Source: an uncultured Clostridia bacterium
GTDB lineage: Bacteria; Bacillota; Clostridia; Oscillospirales; Acutalibacteraceae
Assembly (NCBI GenBank): GCA_937884975.1
Contig: CAKZZS010000064.1
Span: forward strand, 69,633 to 133,632
Length of the DNA stretch: 64,000 nucleotides
Reading direction: 5' to 3'
The position numbers were made by a program, and so were the translations under genes. The notes below the pieces were generated by a model, which worked only from the letters and a program-made list of their open reading frames with translations, was not told the origin of the DNA and did no database searches. The first letter of the stretch is position 1, and each line of letters opens with the position of its first letter. This document shows positions 9,061 through 18,649 of the stretch, piece by piece.

Positions 9061-9735
9061 ATGCTTTTTAATATTATCCGCGGCGCGGATGTAACCGAAA
9101 TTATAACCTATGTTTTCGCAATGGCGTTTGTTGTGTTCTGCACCTTGCCTATTCACGAATATGCCCACGCGCTTGTCGCCTATAAGCTCGGCGATAATAC
9201 CGCAAAAAATATGGGAAGACTTACTATAAATCCCATGGCTCATATTGACTGGATAGGCGCGGTGATGATTCTTCTTGTCGGCTTCGGCTATGCAAAGCCC
9301 GTTCCCGTCAATTCAAGGAATTTCAAAAACCCTAAATTCGGTATGGCTGTTACCGCTCTTGCCGGTCCGATATCGAATATTATTATGGCGTTTCTCTTCC
9401 TTTTGTTAGGTCAGGCGGTTGCGCATTTTGCTTCTGTAACTGTCCTTTGGAGCGCTGTTTACAGCTTTCTGTATTTTGCCGCTCTTATAAACGTCAGCCT
9501 TGCGGTGTTTAATCTTATACCCGTTCCGCCTCTTGACGGTTCAAGGGTCTTGAGCGCTCTTTTACCCGATAAGTATTACTACAAGTTAATGCAGTATGAA
9601 AGATATATTGTAATCGCTATCTTTGTTTTGCTTCTGACCGGCGCGCTTTCAAAGCCGCTTTCGTGGCTTTCGGGTATTCTTTTTAACGCGTTGAATTATG
9701 TTGCGGCTCTGCCGTTTGGAGGTTTGCTCAAATAA
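9061..9735 (+). CDS. Site-2 protease family (M50) membrane metalloprotease
   Basis: The 224-residue protein has about five membrane helices and the zinc motif HEYAH (residues 32-36) in the first. The third ligand motif is NLIPVPPLDGSRVL (about 151-164). These features define compact rhomboid-like M50/site-2 proteases that cleave within or near membranes; its substrate is unknown. It starts 2 bases after prmC and its stop overlaps the scpA start (TAATG), so it lies in the same operon. Confidence 0.88.
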   Translation: MLFNIIRGADVTEIITYVFAMAFVVFCTLPIHEYAHALVAYKLGDNTAKNMGRLTINPMAHIDWIGAVMILLVGFGYAKPVPVNSRNFKNPKFGMAVTALAGPISNIIMAFLFLLLGQAVAHFASVTVLWSAVYSFLYFAALINVSLAVFNLIPVPPLDGSRVLSALLPDKYYYKLMQYERYIVIAIFVLLLTGALSKPLSWLSGILFNALNYVAALPFGGLLK

Positions 9736-10472
9736 TGGAGCAATTGAATTATAAGCTTGAGGTGTTTGAGGGTCCTCTTGACCTGCTGTTAAGCCTCATT
9801 TCAAAACACAAACTGAATATTAACGACATTCCCATTGTTGAGCTTGTTGACCAGTATATTTCATACGTCAACTCCATGCAGGAAGCGGATATGTATGTTG
9901 CCAGTGAGTTTATTGAAATGGCGGCAAGACTTATATATATCAAAACCGTTTCACTTCTTCCGAAATACGAGGAAGCCGAGCAGTTAAAGGACGAGCTTCA
10001 GGGTGAGCTTATCGCTTATCAAACCTGTAAAGAGGTTGCAAAGCAGTTAAGTGAGAACACCGATGGGTTTAACCGTTTTGTCAGGGATATGGAAAAGATA
10101 GAGCCGGACAGAACCTATACAAGACTCCACGAGGCGCAGGAGCTTATATCGGCTTATATTTCAGCCGCGGGAAAAAGACTTCGTTTTCTTCCGCCGAGTA
10201 TTGACGCTTTTTCGGGTATTGTCGCAAAGAAAATCGTCTCCGTAAGCTCAAAGTTTCGCTCAATTTATTCAAAATTGAGAAAGGGAAAGAAGACAAAATT
10301 CAATTCTCTTTTTGAGGACGCCGAGACTCGTTCGGATTTAGTGGCAACGTTTTTGGCGGTGCTTGAGATGACAAAGCTTAAAAAAATAAAGGTTCTCGGC
10401 GAAGGAAGCACGGCTGAAATCGAGCTTCTCGACGAGGATATGGAATTAACTGACAGTGAGGAATGGACGTGA
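9735..10472 (+). CDS. scpA: Segregation and condensation protein A
   Basis: The 245-residue kleisin subunit has the typical N-terminus YKLEVFEGPLDLLLSLI and a C-terminal winged-helix region (TRSDLVATFLAVLEMTKLKK). ScpA bridges SMC heads and, with ScpB, forms the bacterial condensin that compacts and separates chromosomes. The start overlaps the M50 protease stop and the end overlaps scpB. Confidence 0.95.
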   Translation: MEQLNYKLEVFEGPLDLLLSLISKHKLNINDIPIVELVDQYISYVNSMQEADMYVASEFIEMAARLIYIKTVSLLPKYEEAEQLKDELQGELIAYQTCKEVAKQLSENTDGFNRFVRDMEKIEPDRTYTRLHEAQELISAYISAAGKRLRFLPPSIDAFSGIVAKKIVSVSSKFRSIYSKLRKGKKTKFNSLFEDAETRSDLVATFLAVLEMTKLKKIKVLGEGSTAEIELLDEDMELTDSEEWT

Positions 10473-11059
10473 ACGCAAATAAACTTACGGCGGCTTGTGA
10501 AGCAATTCTTTTTGCTTACGGCGAGCCTATTGAATTATCAAGACTTTCTGAAGCACTCGGCATTGAGGACGAGCTTACGGAACAGTTGCTTCTCAATCTT
10601 GAAGCCAATCTTCAGGAAAGGGGAAGCGGACTGAGACTTCTTAAGCTTGAGGATAAATATCAGCTTTCGACCGATACTCAGTACGCTGATCTAATAAGAA
10701 GCGTGCTTGAAATAAAAAGGAATACTCCGCTTTCGCAGGCGGCGTTTGAGGTGCTTGCAATAGTTGCGTATAATCAGCCTATTACGAAGTCTTACATAGA
10801 ACAGGTCAGGGGAGTTGACTGCTCGGGCGTTATATCCTCGCTTTGTCAGAAAAAGCTTATTGAGGAAAAGGGAAGACTGGATTTGCCGGGAAGACCTCTT
10901 GTTTACGGGACAACGCCGGAGTTTTTAAGGTGCTTTTCGCTTTCGTCACTTGACGAATTACCCTCGCTTCCCGAAAATGATGCGAATAAAAACATTGAAA
11001 ACGAAGCCGAACAGGCTCAAATAATAAATGAAAATAAAGAAGAACCGAACGAAGAATAA
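10469..11059 (+). CDS. scpB: Segregation and condensation protein B
   Basis: ScpB is a dimer of tandem winged-helix domains that supports ScpA in the SMC complex. The signature LAIVAYNQPITKSYIEQVRG is visible in the middle, and the 196-residue length is normal. An ATG at 10463 is also in frame, but it lies two bases from GAGG. The GTG at 10469 has a 7-base spacing and a classic GTGA overlap with the scpA stop, so it is preferred. The C-terminal tail is acidic and Asn-rich. Confidence 0.93.
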   Translation: MNANKLTAACEAILFAYGEPIELSRLSEALGIEDELTEQLLLNLEANLQERGSGLRLLKLEDKYQLSTDTQYADLIRSVLEIKRNTPLSQAAFEVLAIVAYNQPITKSYIEQVRGVDCSGVISSLCQKKLIEEKGRLDLPGRPLVYGTTPEFLRCFSLSSLDELPSLPENDANKNIENEAEQAQIINENKEEPNEE

Positions 11060-11074
11060 CAGGGGGGTGAGGAT

Positions 11075-11779
11075 TTGCCGGTACTTTACACTATTCTCGG
11101 AATTATCGCCTTCTTTGTGCTGATTTTCAGTATTAAAATTCAGGTCAATGCGGAATATCTTGACGGGTTTGTTTCGGATGTTAAGTGGCTTTTTATAAGG
11201 GTGCCGCTTTATCCGAGACCTGAAAAGAAGGAAAAGAAGCCAAAGAAAGAGAAAAAGAAGAAAGAAAAGAAAAAAGAAGAAGAAAAAAAGGACGAGCAAC
11301 CCGAGGAAAAGGGCGAAAATAAAATCGTCGAAATGTTCAAAAACTTTTATGAAAATCAGGGCTTTGACGGCGTTATGAAGCTTCTTGAGGATACCGTTGA
11401 TTCTGCGGAAAAGATGGGTCATTCCTTTAAAAAGCATTTCATTTTCCAAAGGCTTTATTTGTGGATGAGCGTTGCCAAAAACCATGACGCAGCCGAAACC
11501 GCGCTTGAATACGGCAGGATTTGTCAAAAGGTATTTCCTCTTTACGGTTATATCTGCTCTTCTTTCCCCGTTAGAAAGTATGACTGCGTAATTGAGCCTG
11601 ATTTTATAGGTAATTCAAATACTGCCCGTTTTGCGGTGTCTTTCTCCGTAAGACCCATATTTTTCACAAATGCTTTAATTACATTTGCATTCAGAATGCT
11701 GTTTAAAGTAGCTTTAAAGTTTTACAGAAAATCAAAACCGAAAGCTATTAAAAATAATAAAACAAATAATACTAAATAA
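11075..11779 (+). CDS. DUF2953 membrane protein with Lys/Glu-rich linker
   Basis: This 234-residue protein starts with a membrane helix (LYTILGIIAFFVLIFSI). A long charged tract of Lys, Glu and Pro follows (about residues 48-86), then a domain with YGYICSSFPVRKYDCVIEPDF typical of DUF2953. In Clostridia this family sits between scpB and ytfJ and is regarded as sporulation-associated; its function is unknown. The TTG start follows the strong site GGGGGGTGAGG. The linker is encoded by an almost pure purine stretch near 11220-11290. Confidence 0.8.
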   Translation: MPVLYTILGIIAFFVLIFSIKIQVNAEYLDGFVSDVKWLFIRVPLYPRPEKKEKKPKKEKKKKEKKKEEEKKDEQPEEKGENKIVEMFKNFYENQGFDGVMKLLEDTVDSAEKMGHSFKKHFIFQRLYLWMSVAKNHDAAETALEYGRICQKVFPLYGYICSSFPVRKYDCVIEPDFIGNSNTARFAVSFSVRPIFFTNALITFAFRMLFKVALKFYRKSKPKAIKNNKTNNTK

Positions 11780-11793
11780 GGTGGTGCTTCATT

Positions 11794-12225
11794 ATGAAGG
11801 AACAGTCAGCAGCAGGAATTCTCGAAACTACTATCGAGAAGGTAAGAGATTTGGTAAACGTCAGCACTATTATCGGCGAGCCGATGAATATTGACGGAAA
11901 TCTTACAATCATCCCTGTTTCAAAGGTTACATACGGCTTTGCTTCCGGCGGCAGCGATTTCCCCTCAAAGGCTTCAAAGGAAATCTTCGGCGGCGGCGGC
12001 GGAGCAGGCGTAACAATTACTCCCGTAGCTTTCCTTGTTGTAAGTGACGGTGAGGTTACGATTAAAAATATCACTGCTTTTGATAATGCGGCTGAAAGAG
12101 TTGTCAACCTTGTTCCCGAAATGTTTGATAAGGTCAACAGCGTTGTCAATAAGGCAAAGAAAGAAATGGAAGCAAAGCAGAACGCTGATATGGTTTCCGT
12201 TACGGATGAGCCTGCGGCTGAATAA
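11794..12225 (+). CDS. ytfJ: YtfJ/GerW family sporulation protein
   Basis: The 143-residue protein carries the YtfJ (GerW) signature: GEPMNIDGNLTIIPVSKVTYGF near residues 28-49, a glycine run GGGGGAG, then VTITPVAFLVV. In Bacillus, GerW is made in the developing spore and is needed for normal germination. Homologues also occur in Clostridia that rarely or never sporulate. Position between the DUF2953 gene and a DacF-like carboxypeptidase is the standard clostridial order. Confidence 0.9.
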   Translation: MKEQSAAGILETTIEKVRDLVNVSTIIGEPMNIDGNLTIIPVSKVTYGFASGGSDFPSKASKEIFGGGGGAGVTITPVAFLVVSDGEVTIKNITAFDNAAERVVNLVPEMFDKVNSVVNKAKKEMEAKQNADMVSVTDEPAAE

Positions 12226-12278
12226 TTAACGCTGAATTATAGTTTCTCTCGCCTCATATTTATTTATGGGGTGAGGTA

Positions 12279-13418
12279 ATGAAACGTATTTTTGCATTTG
12301 TTTTCAGTTTAATATTGCTTTTCTGTTTTCCGATAAATTCGTTTTCGTCGGGAAAAATGACTGTGTCCGCTAAAGCCGCGGTGCTTATTTGCGCTGATAA
12401 CGGCGAGGTTGTTTTTGAAAAAAACGCTCACGAGAAGCTCTCCATGGCGTCGACTACCAAAATAATGACTGCTCTTATAACTATTGAGCAGTGTTGTCCC
12501 GAAAGGGTTGTTGTCGTCAGCGAAAACGCCATTAAGGTTGAAGGGACTTCAATGGGACTTAAAAAGGGCGACAAGGTCAATTATTATTCCCTTGTGTGCG
12601 GAATGCTTCTTTCTTCTGGTAATGACGCAGCAAATGTTGCGGCAACAGATATATCCGGGAGCATTGAAGAATTTGCCGTTTTGATGAATGAAAGGGCAAA
12701 AAAGCTCGGTATGAACGATACGTCCTTTGTCACTCCCTCCGGTCTTGACGCAAAGGACCATTATTCCACCGCTTACGATATGGCTTTGCTCTCTTCTTTC
12801 GCGATTAAAAACGAAACCTTTCGTGAAATCTGCTCAAGCAAGAGCAAAACCGTTTCCTTCGGTAATCCCGAAACGGAGCATACGCTGTATAATCACAATA
12901 AGCTTCTCGGTTCGGTTGAAGGAGTTTTCGGAGTTAAAACGGGCTTTACGAAGAAAAGCGGACGGTGTCTTGTTTCTGCGTGTGAACGCAACGGTATTAC
13001 GCTTATCTGCGTTACGCTCAATGACCCCGACGACTGGGCGGACCACAAAAAGCTTTTTGATTACGGCTTTGAAAGGTGCGTTTTACCCGACTGCGATTTA
13101 ACCGAGGTTGGAGTAAGAGTTACGGGAGGGGAAAGAAAAATTGTGGACGTCGAATGCGCCTGCCTTCCCGTTCTTGTAAATAAAGGAAACGAGTTTACAA
13201 GGCTTGTAACAGTTGACAGTTTTCTCTATGCGCCCGTAAAATCGGGTCAGAAGGTCGGCGCTGTTTATTACTACTCAAAGGACGGAAAACTGCTTTATAC
13301 GGTTGACCTTTTGAGCGTTCAGTCGGTAAACGCGGTTAAAGCGGTAAAGGTGCAAAAAAATCAACAGGAAAAGAAGAAAAGCATTTTTGATTTTTTAAAG
13401 AGTATATTCAGGAGATAA
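12279..13418 (+). CDS. dacF: D-alanyl-D-alanine carboxypeptidase (DacF-like)
   Basis: The 379-residue serine peptidase S11 has a signal peptide (residues 1-24) and the full penicillin-binding catalytic set: SxxK as STTK (Ser58, Lys61), SGN (113-115) and KTG (220-222). A C-terminal PBP5-like beta domain and an amphipathic anchor (KKSIFDFLKSIFRR) complete it. It trims the terminal D-Ala of peptidoglycan stem peptides outside the membrane. The ytfJ-dacF order suggests a role in spore cortex or wall maturation. The spmA-spmB genes often found next are missing; rluB follows after one base. Confidence 0.93.
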   Translation: MKRIFAFVFSLILLFCFPINSFSSGKMTVSAKAAVLICADNGEVVFEKNAHEKLSMASTTKIMTALITIEQCCPERVVVVSENAIKVEGTSMGLKKGDKVNYYSLVCGMLLSSGNDAANVAATDISGSIEEFAVLMNERAKKLGMNDTSFVTPSGLDAKDHYSTAYDMALLSSFAIKNETFREICSSKSKTVSFGNPETEHTLYNHNKLLGSVEGVFGVKTGFTKKSGRCLVSACERNGITLICVTLNDPDDWADHKKLFDYGFERCVLPDCDLTEVGVRVTGGERKIVDVECACLPVLVNKGNEFTRLVTVDSFLYAPVKSGQKVGAVYYYSKDGKLLYTVDLLSVQSVNAVKAVKVQKNQQEKKKSIFDFLKSIFRR

Positions 13419-13419
13419 T

Positions 13420-14172
13420 ATGGCGGAAAGTAAAGTCAGGCTTCAGAAATTTATGGCTGATAACGGTGTGGCTTCAAGGCGAAAGAGCGAGGAACTGATT
13501 TCTTCGGGCAAGGTCAGGGTCAACGGCGTTGTAGCTTCAATTGGCGATAAGGTTGACCCGAAAAGGGATAAGGTGACTGTTTCGGGTAAAAAAATTACGG
13601 TTGACAGTGAAAACATTTATATAATGCTTCATAAACCGCGCGGCTTTATTACCACAATGAATGACGAGCGTGACAGGAACTGCGTTGCCCAGCTTGTAAG
13701 CGATGTTAAAAAAAGAGTTTATCCCATAGGCAGACTCGACAGAGAGAGCGAAGGACTTTTGCTTCTTACAAATGACGGCGAGCTTGCAAACGCCATAACT
13801 CACCCTAAAAAGCACGTCCCGAAAACCTACCGAGTGACGGTGCGACCGTCTGTTACCGAGTCCCAGATTACAGCCCTTTCGACCGGCATTGAAATTGACG
13901 GCAGGGTTACTATGCCCAGCGAGGTTCACGTCCTCGAAAAGCAGGAGGGCAGGGTAGTTTTAAGCATTACCATTTACGAGGGCAGAAACAGACAGATAAG
14001 AAAAATGTGCGAGGCGCTTTCTTTAGAGGTTGCGCGCCTTAAAAGGGTATCCGTCGGTCCCGTAAAGCTCGGAATGCTCGCCCAGGGTAAGTACCGTTAT
14101 CTTACCGACGATGAGGTAAGAAAACTCAAAATTGCCGCAGGAATTGACAATAAATCAAAGAGAACTAAATAA
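13420..14172 (+). CDS. rluB: 23S rRNA pseudouridine synthase RluB family
   Basis: This 250-residue enzyme has an N-terminal S4 RNA-binding domain (RLQKFMADNGVASRRKSEEL) and an RsuA/RluB-type catalytic domain. The catalytic aspartate is in GRLDRESEGLLLLTNDGEL (Asp107), and the motif YEGRNRQIRKMCEAL follows. It isomerises a uridine of large-subunit rRNA. Distinguishing RluB from RsuA/RluE rests on neighbours: rluB follows the scpAB-dacF cluster in Firmicutes. Confidence 0.92.
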   Translation: MAESKVRLQKFMADNGVASRRKSEELISSGKVRVNGVVASIGDKVDPKRDKVTVSGKKITVDSENIYIMLHKPRGFITTMNDERDRNCVAQLVSDVKKRVYPIGRLDRESEGLLLLTNDGELANAITHPKKHVPKTYRVTVRPSVTESQITALSTGIEIDGRVTMPSEVHVLEKQEGRVVLSITIYEGRNRQIRKMCEALSLEVARLKRVSVGPVKLGMLAQGKYRYLTDDEVRKLKIAAGIDNKSKRTK

Positions 14173-14186
14173 ATTCGGAGATAAAT

Positions 14187-15065
14187 ATGGTTAAAAGTAT
14201 GACCGGCTACGGACGCAGTCAGCAGGCAGTTGACGCGATGAATATTACCGTAGAGATAAAAAGTGTAAATCATAAGTATTTTGAATTTAACGCAAGAGTG
14301 CCCAGGACGTTCGGCTTTCTTGAAGAAAAGCTAAAAAGCTTTGCCCAGTCGCTTATTTCCAGGGGAAAAATTGAGTGTTACGTTTCAATTGAAATGCCCG
14401 AGGATGAAAATGTTGAGGTAAGCGTCAATTACGCGCTTGCCCAAGGGTATATAAACGCTCTTAAGAGCCTTTGCGAAAAATATTCGCTTCGCGAGGATGT
14501 TTCCGTAACCTCTGTTTCACGTTATCCCGACGTGCTTACGGTTCATAAGCTTCCCGAGGATGAGGATAAAATCTGGAACGCCGTAAAAACAGTTGCGGCT
14601 GAAGCTATCGCTTCCTTTATTTCAATGCGTGAAAGAGAGGGAGAAAAGCTAAAGGAGGATATTCTTTCAAGAGCGGACACGATTATTGAATGCGTTTCGT
14701 TTATTGAACAGAGAAGCCCTCAAACCGTAAGCGAATATAACGAAAAGCTCAAAGCGCGTATTCGTGAACTTATCGGCGACGTGAGCGTAGACGAGCAAAG
14801 ACTTTTGCAGGAAGCCGCCATCTATGCGGATAAAATTGCCGTGGCTGAAGAAACCGTCAGGCTTCGCAGTCATATTTCACAGCTTCGTGAGATGTTTGAT
14901 TCTACCGACGCAATAGGCAGAAAAATGGATTTTCTTGTTCAGGAGATAAACCGTGAGGCGAATACAATAGGCTCAAAGGCGCAGGATGTTGAAATAACAA
15001 GACGTGTCTTAACTATTAAAGGCGAGGTTGAAAAAATCCGAGAACAGGTTCAGAACATCGAGTAA
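14187..15065 (+). CDS. yloC: YicC/YloC family endoribonuclease
   Basis: The 292-residue protein shows the family N-terminus [11 protein letters not shown], the segment [15 protein letters not shown] and the acidic C-terminal signature [22 protein letters not shown]. YicC/YloC proteins are endoribonucleases acting in RNA turnover. In Firmicutes yloC, remA, gmk and rpoZ are consecutive, as here. Confidence 0.93.
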   Translation: MVKSMTGYGRSQQAVDAMNITVEIKSVNHKYFEFNARVPRTFGFLEEKLKSFAQSLISRGKIECYVSIEMPEDENVEVSVNYALAQGYINALKSLCEKYSLREDVSVTSVSRYPDVLTVHKLPEDEDKIWNAVKTVAAEAIASFISMREREGEKLKEDILSRADTIIECVSFIEQRSPQTVSEYNEKLKARIRELIGDVSVDEQRLLQEAAIYADKIAVAEETVRLRSHISQLREMFDSTDAIGRKMDFLVQEINREANTIGSKAQDVEITRRVLTIKGEVEKIREQVQNIE

Positions 15066-15085
15066 TTCACAGGGGGATAAGACAA

Positions 15086-15346
15086 ATGAAGCTTGTTAAT
15101 ATCGGTTTCGGAAATGCAGTAAATGCTTCAAGGCTTATTTCCGTTATGTCTCCCGATTCGGCGCCCGTAAAAAGGCTTATCAGCGAGGCAAAGGCTAATA
15201 ATATGCTTATTGACGCGACTCAGGGAAGAAGAACAAGAGCTGTCCTTGTTATGGACAGCGACCATATTGTTCTTTCCTATTTGCAGAGTGAAACCATAAC
15301 CGCAAGATTTAATATGGAGCAAACGGAGGATGACGCGGATGAGTAA
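15086..15346 (+). CDS. remA: RemA-like DNA-binding regulator (DUF370)
   Basis: The 86-residue protein has the RemA/DUF370 signature [19 protein letters not shown] and, around residues 50-60, [14 protein letters not shown]. In Bacillus RemA is a ring-forming DNA-binding protein that activates biofilm-matrix and osmoprotection genes. In Clostridia its targets are unknown. It sits between yloC and gmk and overlaps gmk by 8 bases. Confidence 0.92.
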   Translation: MKLVNIGFGNAVNASRLISVMSPDSAPVKRLISEAKANNMLIDATQGRRTRAVLVMDSDHIVLSYLQSETITARFNMEQTEDDADE

Positions 15347-15947
15347 GGGTATTTTAATTGTTTTTTCGGGTCCTTCGGGCGCAGGCAAGGATACAATTCT
15401 TTTTGACGTGCTTGAAAAGGACAAATCGCTTCAGAAATCCGTTTCGCTTACCACAAGAGAGAAACGCAACGAGGAAAAAGAGGGCGTTGACTATTTTTTC
15501 ACCTCTCTTAAGGAATTCAAGGACAAGCTCGATAACGGTGAAATACTTGAATATGCCCAGTACGGCCAGAATTTTTACGGCACCCCAAAAGCGCCCGTTG
15601 ACAAGTGGCTTAACGAAGGGAAAACCGTAATACTTAAAATTGAGGTTCAGGGCGCGGCGAATATCAAGGAGCTTTACCCCGAAAGCGTAAGCATTTTCCT
15701 TTTGCCGCCGTCAATTAAGGAGCTCGAAAAAAGATTAAGGGCAAGGGATACGGATAAGGAAGACGACATTCTTCGACGTATGACTATTGCCGAAGATGAG
15801 TTCAGAAGAAGCGTAAATTATGACTATATTGTCATTAACAATAAAGTTGACGAAGCGGTCAACGATGTTTTGTCCATAATAAGGGCGGAACAGCTTAAAT
15901 CATCAAGAATGAAAAATTACATAAGTGAGGTAACAAAAAATGTTTAA
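15339..15947 (+). CDS. gmk: Guanylate kinase
   Basis: This 202-residue kinase phosphorylates GMP to GDP. It has the P-loop [10 protein letters not shown] close to the N-terminus, then [19 protein letters not shown] and the GMP-binding [14 protein letters not shown]. An ATG at 15330 is in frame but directly abuts GGAGG. The ATG at 15339, nine bases after GGAGG, is the likely start and gives the typical [14 protein letters not shown]. It overlaps remA and rpoZ by 8 bases each. Confidence 0.96.
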   Translation: MSKGILIVFSGPSGAGKDTILFDVLEKDKSLQKSVSLTTREKRNEEKEGVDYFFTSLKEFKDKLDNGEILEYAQYGQNFYGTPKAPVDKWLNEGKTVILKIEVQGAANIKELYPESVSIFLLPPSIKELEKRLRARDTDKEDDILRRMTIAEDEFRRSVNYDYIVINNKVDEAVNDVLSIIRAEQLKSSRMKNYISEVTKNV

Positions 15948-16149
15948 TCCAGATTTAGCTCCGGTTTTAAAGAACCACATCAGCCGTTATTCACTTGTAA
16001 CGGCAACTGCAAAAAGAGCGAGAGAGATTTCAAAGCAGGCAGAGGATGAGGGCGAAATTCTTATAGAAAAGCCCGTAAGCCTTGCGCTTGACGATTTTCT
16101 TGAGGGAAAATATGAAATAGTAGAGCCCGAGGAGATTCGTAATCTTTAA
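15940..16149 (+). CDS. rpoZ: RNA polymerase omega subunit
   Basis: The 69-residue protein matches omega: HISRYSLVTATAKRAREISKQAE is the conserved N-terminal core, and KPVSLALDDFLEGKYEI is the C-terminal helix seen in Firmicutes. Omega stabilises the beta-prime subunit during RNA polymerase assembly. It overlaps gmk by 8 bases. Confidence 0.95.
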   Translation: MFNPDLAPVLKNHISRYSLVTATAKRAREISKQAEDEGEILIEKPVSLALDDFLEGKYEIVEPEEIRNL

Positions 16150-16180
16150 TTATTATTAAAACGGTTCGGGAGGTGAAAAA

Positions 16181-18637
16181 ATGTTTTTTTTAATTGCAAA
16201 GGTTGCCGTTGAAGCGGCGACATACAGCTTTGACAAGGCATTTGATTACCTTATCCCGACCGAGCTTGAAAACCTTGTTAAGGTCGGTTGCAGGGTTATT
16301 GTGCCCTTTGGCAGGGGAAACACTAAAAGACAGGGATTTGTGTTTTCCGTTACCGACTCTTCCGAGGATAAAGACCTTAAAAAAATAGCGGCGGTGCCCG
16401 ATAAGGCGCCGCTGCTCAACTGTGAAATGCTTAATCTTGCGGTTTGGCTTAAGCAGCATACCTTCTGTACTCTTTATGATGCGGCAAAGGTATGCCTGCC
16501 GTCGGGAATAGGTCTTAATTTTGTTTCGCTTTACGCTGCGGCGCAGGTCGATGAGGAAAATATCGACTCTCTTGATGAAATTCAAAAAGAGGTTTATAAC
16601 TACCTTAAAAACGCTTCAAAATACGTCAAAAAGGAAAAAATACTTAAGGACCTCGGACTTGATAAGGAAAGCCGTGTAATTGACGAGCTTTTAAAAAAAG
16701 GTGTTATTGTAAGAAATGTTGACGCCGTAAGAAAAATTAACGATATGACCGTTAAAATGGCAAGACTTACGCGTGAATTTGAGGATGAAAAGATACCCTT
16801 TAAGCTTACTTCAAAGCAAATGAGCGTTGTTAAGCTTCTTCGGGACATCGGTTCGGGAGACGTTAAGGAAATCTGCTATTTTACGGGTGTTACGCCTGCG
16901 GTTGTTGCAACTCTTGCAAAGAGAAATGTTGTCGAACTTTTTGACAATGAAGCGTTCAGAAGTCCTTTGCGTTATGCAGTCGCCCAAAATAAAGAAAACA
17001 TTGTTCTTTCCGATGAACAGGACGCGGCGTTTAAAAATATTTTAAACGAATACCGTGATAAGAATAAGCATATTTCACTGCTTTACGGAGTTACGGGAAG
17101 CGGGAAAACAAAGGTTTTTCTCAAGCTTATTGACAAGGTTATTGAGGACGGCAGAGGGGTTATTATGATGGTCCCCGAGATTTCGCTTACTCCCCAGATG
17201 CTCGACCTGTTTTATGCAAGATACGGGAATAAGGTTGCCGTTTTTCATTCCGCTCTTTCAATGGGTGAACGCCTTGACGAGTGGAAACGCGTCAAAAACG
17301 GCGAGGCTAAAATAGCACTCGGCACAAGAAGCGCCGTATTTGCTCCGTTTGAGGACGTCGGACTTATAATTATGGACGAGGAGCAGGAGCATACATATAA
17401 ATCGGAAATGTCGCCGCGGTTCCACGCCCGTGACGTTGCAAAATTCAGAACGAATTTTCATTCTTCACTGCTTCTTCTCGCTTCCGCAACGCCTTCGGTT
17501 GAAACCTATGCGTACGCAAAGCAGGGGAGATATTCTTTGAATATTCTTACCGAGCGTTACGGAAACGCCGTTTTGCCTGAGGTTGAAACAATAGATACCG
17601 CAGTCGGTGAAAATATGCTTGCCGAGGGTAATCTGACGCCCGACCTTGCAAAGGCTCTGACTGAAAATTTCAATAATAAAAAGCAGTCAATATTGCTTCT
17701 CAACAGGCGCGGCTTTAATACCTTTGCTTCCTGCAGGAGCTGTAAAACGGTTATGACCTGTCCGAATTGCAGTATTTCTCTTACTTACCATACCCGTAAC
17801 GGCAGGCTTATGTGCCATTATTGCGGTTACAGCACGCCTTTTACGGATGTTTGTCCGACATGCGGCGAAAGGGAAATTAAATTTTCGGGTACTGGAACGC
17901 AAAAAATCGAACAGGAGCTTTCCGAAATACTTCCGGAGGCAAAAGTTTTAAGACTTGATACCGACACCTCTTCAAGCAGATACGCCTTTGAAAACAGCCT
18001 TAAAGCGTTTGCGGACGGGGAATACGATATTATAGTCGGCACGCAGATGGTTGCAAAGGGACTTGATTTTCCGTCGGTCACTCTTGTCGGAGTTATCAGC
18101 GTTGACCAGATGCTTTTTAATGACGATTATAAAAGTGCCGAAAGAACTTTTTCTCTTCTTACCCAGGTTGTGGGAAGAAGCGGACGCGGAGATGAAAAGG
18201 GCAGGGCGGTTATTCAGACCTCTTTCCCTGAAAATGAGATTATTAAATACAGCGTCAAACAGGACTATGACGCATTTTTCAACACGGAAATAAAAATACG
18301 AAAGGCTATGATATATCCGCCGTACTGCGATATATGCACCGTCGGATTTGTCGGCACGGATGAAATAAAAACCTCGTCAGCTTCAAAGTATTTTTTAAAT
18401 AAAATTAAAGAACTTAACGCCAATGAATTCAAGGATGTTGAGATTATTGTTTTAGGGCCTATTGCTCCGCACGTTTCAAGAGTCGGCGGAAAATACAGGT
18501 TCAGAATTATTATTAAATGCCGTAATAATAAAAGAACACGGGAAATGATTTCGGTATTGCTTAAGGACTTTTCATCCGAAAAGGACTTTAACGGCGTTAC
18601 GGCAATAGCGGATATGAATCCCGATACCATATTTTAA
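16181..18637 (+). CDS. priA: Primosomal protein N' (PriA helicase)
   Basis: This 818-residue replication-restart helicase has an N-terminal 3'-end-binding domain and the Walker A motif GVTGSGKT (303-310). The DEEQEH box starts at residue 399. Four zinc-binding cysteine pairs (CRSC, CPNC, CHYC, CPTC) interrupt the helicase core, and GTQMVAKGLDFP and QVVGRSGRG are in motifs V and VI. PriA recognises stalled forks and reloads the replisome. ATG follows GGGAGGTG. Confidence 0.96.
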   Translation: MFFLIAKVAVEAATYSFDKAFDYLIPTELENLVKVGCRVIVPFGRGNTKRQGFVFSVTDSSEDKDLKKIAAVPDKAPLLNCEMLNLAVWLKQHTFCTLYDAAKVCLPSGIGLNFVSLYAAAQVDEENIDSLDEIQKEVYNYLKNASKYVKKEKILKDLGLDKESRVIDELLKKGVIVRNVDAVRKINDMTVKMARLTREFEDEKIPFKLTSKQMSVVKLLRDIGSGDVKEICYFTGVTPAVVATLAKRNVVELFDNEAFRSPLRYAVAQNKENIVLSDEQDAAFKNILNEYRDKNKHISLLYGVTGSGKTKVFLKLIDKVIEDGRGVIMMVPEISLTPQMLDLFYARYGNKVAVFHSALSMGERLDEWKRVKNGEAKIALGTRSAVFAPFEDVGLIIMDEEQEHTYKSEMSPRFHARDVAKFRTNFHSSLLLLASATPSVETYAYAKQGRYSLNILTERYGNAVLPEVETIDTAVGENMLAEGNLTPDLAKALTENFNNKKQSILLLNRRGFNTFASCRSCKTVMTCPNCSISLTYHTRNGRLMCHYCGYSTPFTDVCPTCGEREIKFSGTGTQKIEQELSEILPEAKVLRLDTDTSSSRYAFENSLKAFADGEYDIIVGTQMVAKGLDFPSVTLVGVISVDQMLFNDDYKSAERTFSLLTQVVGRSGRGDEKGRAVIQTSFPENEIIKYSVKQDYDAFFNTEIKIRKAMIYPPYCDICTVGFVGTDEIKTSSASKYFLNKIKELNANEFKDVEIIVLGPIAPHVSRVGGKYRFRIIIKCRNNKRTREMISVLLKDFSSEKDFNGVTAIADMNPDTIF

Positions 18638-18649
18638 CGGAGGACAGAA

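Noticed and set aside
10958..11527. A 189-codon reverse-strand frame with a Phe/Leu-rich stretch
   Set aside because: The hydrophobic stretch is only the antisense of the Lys/Glu-rich linker of the DUF2953 gene.
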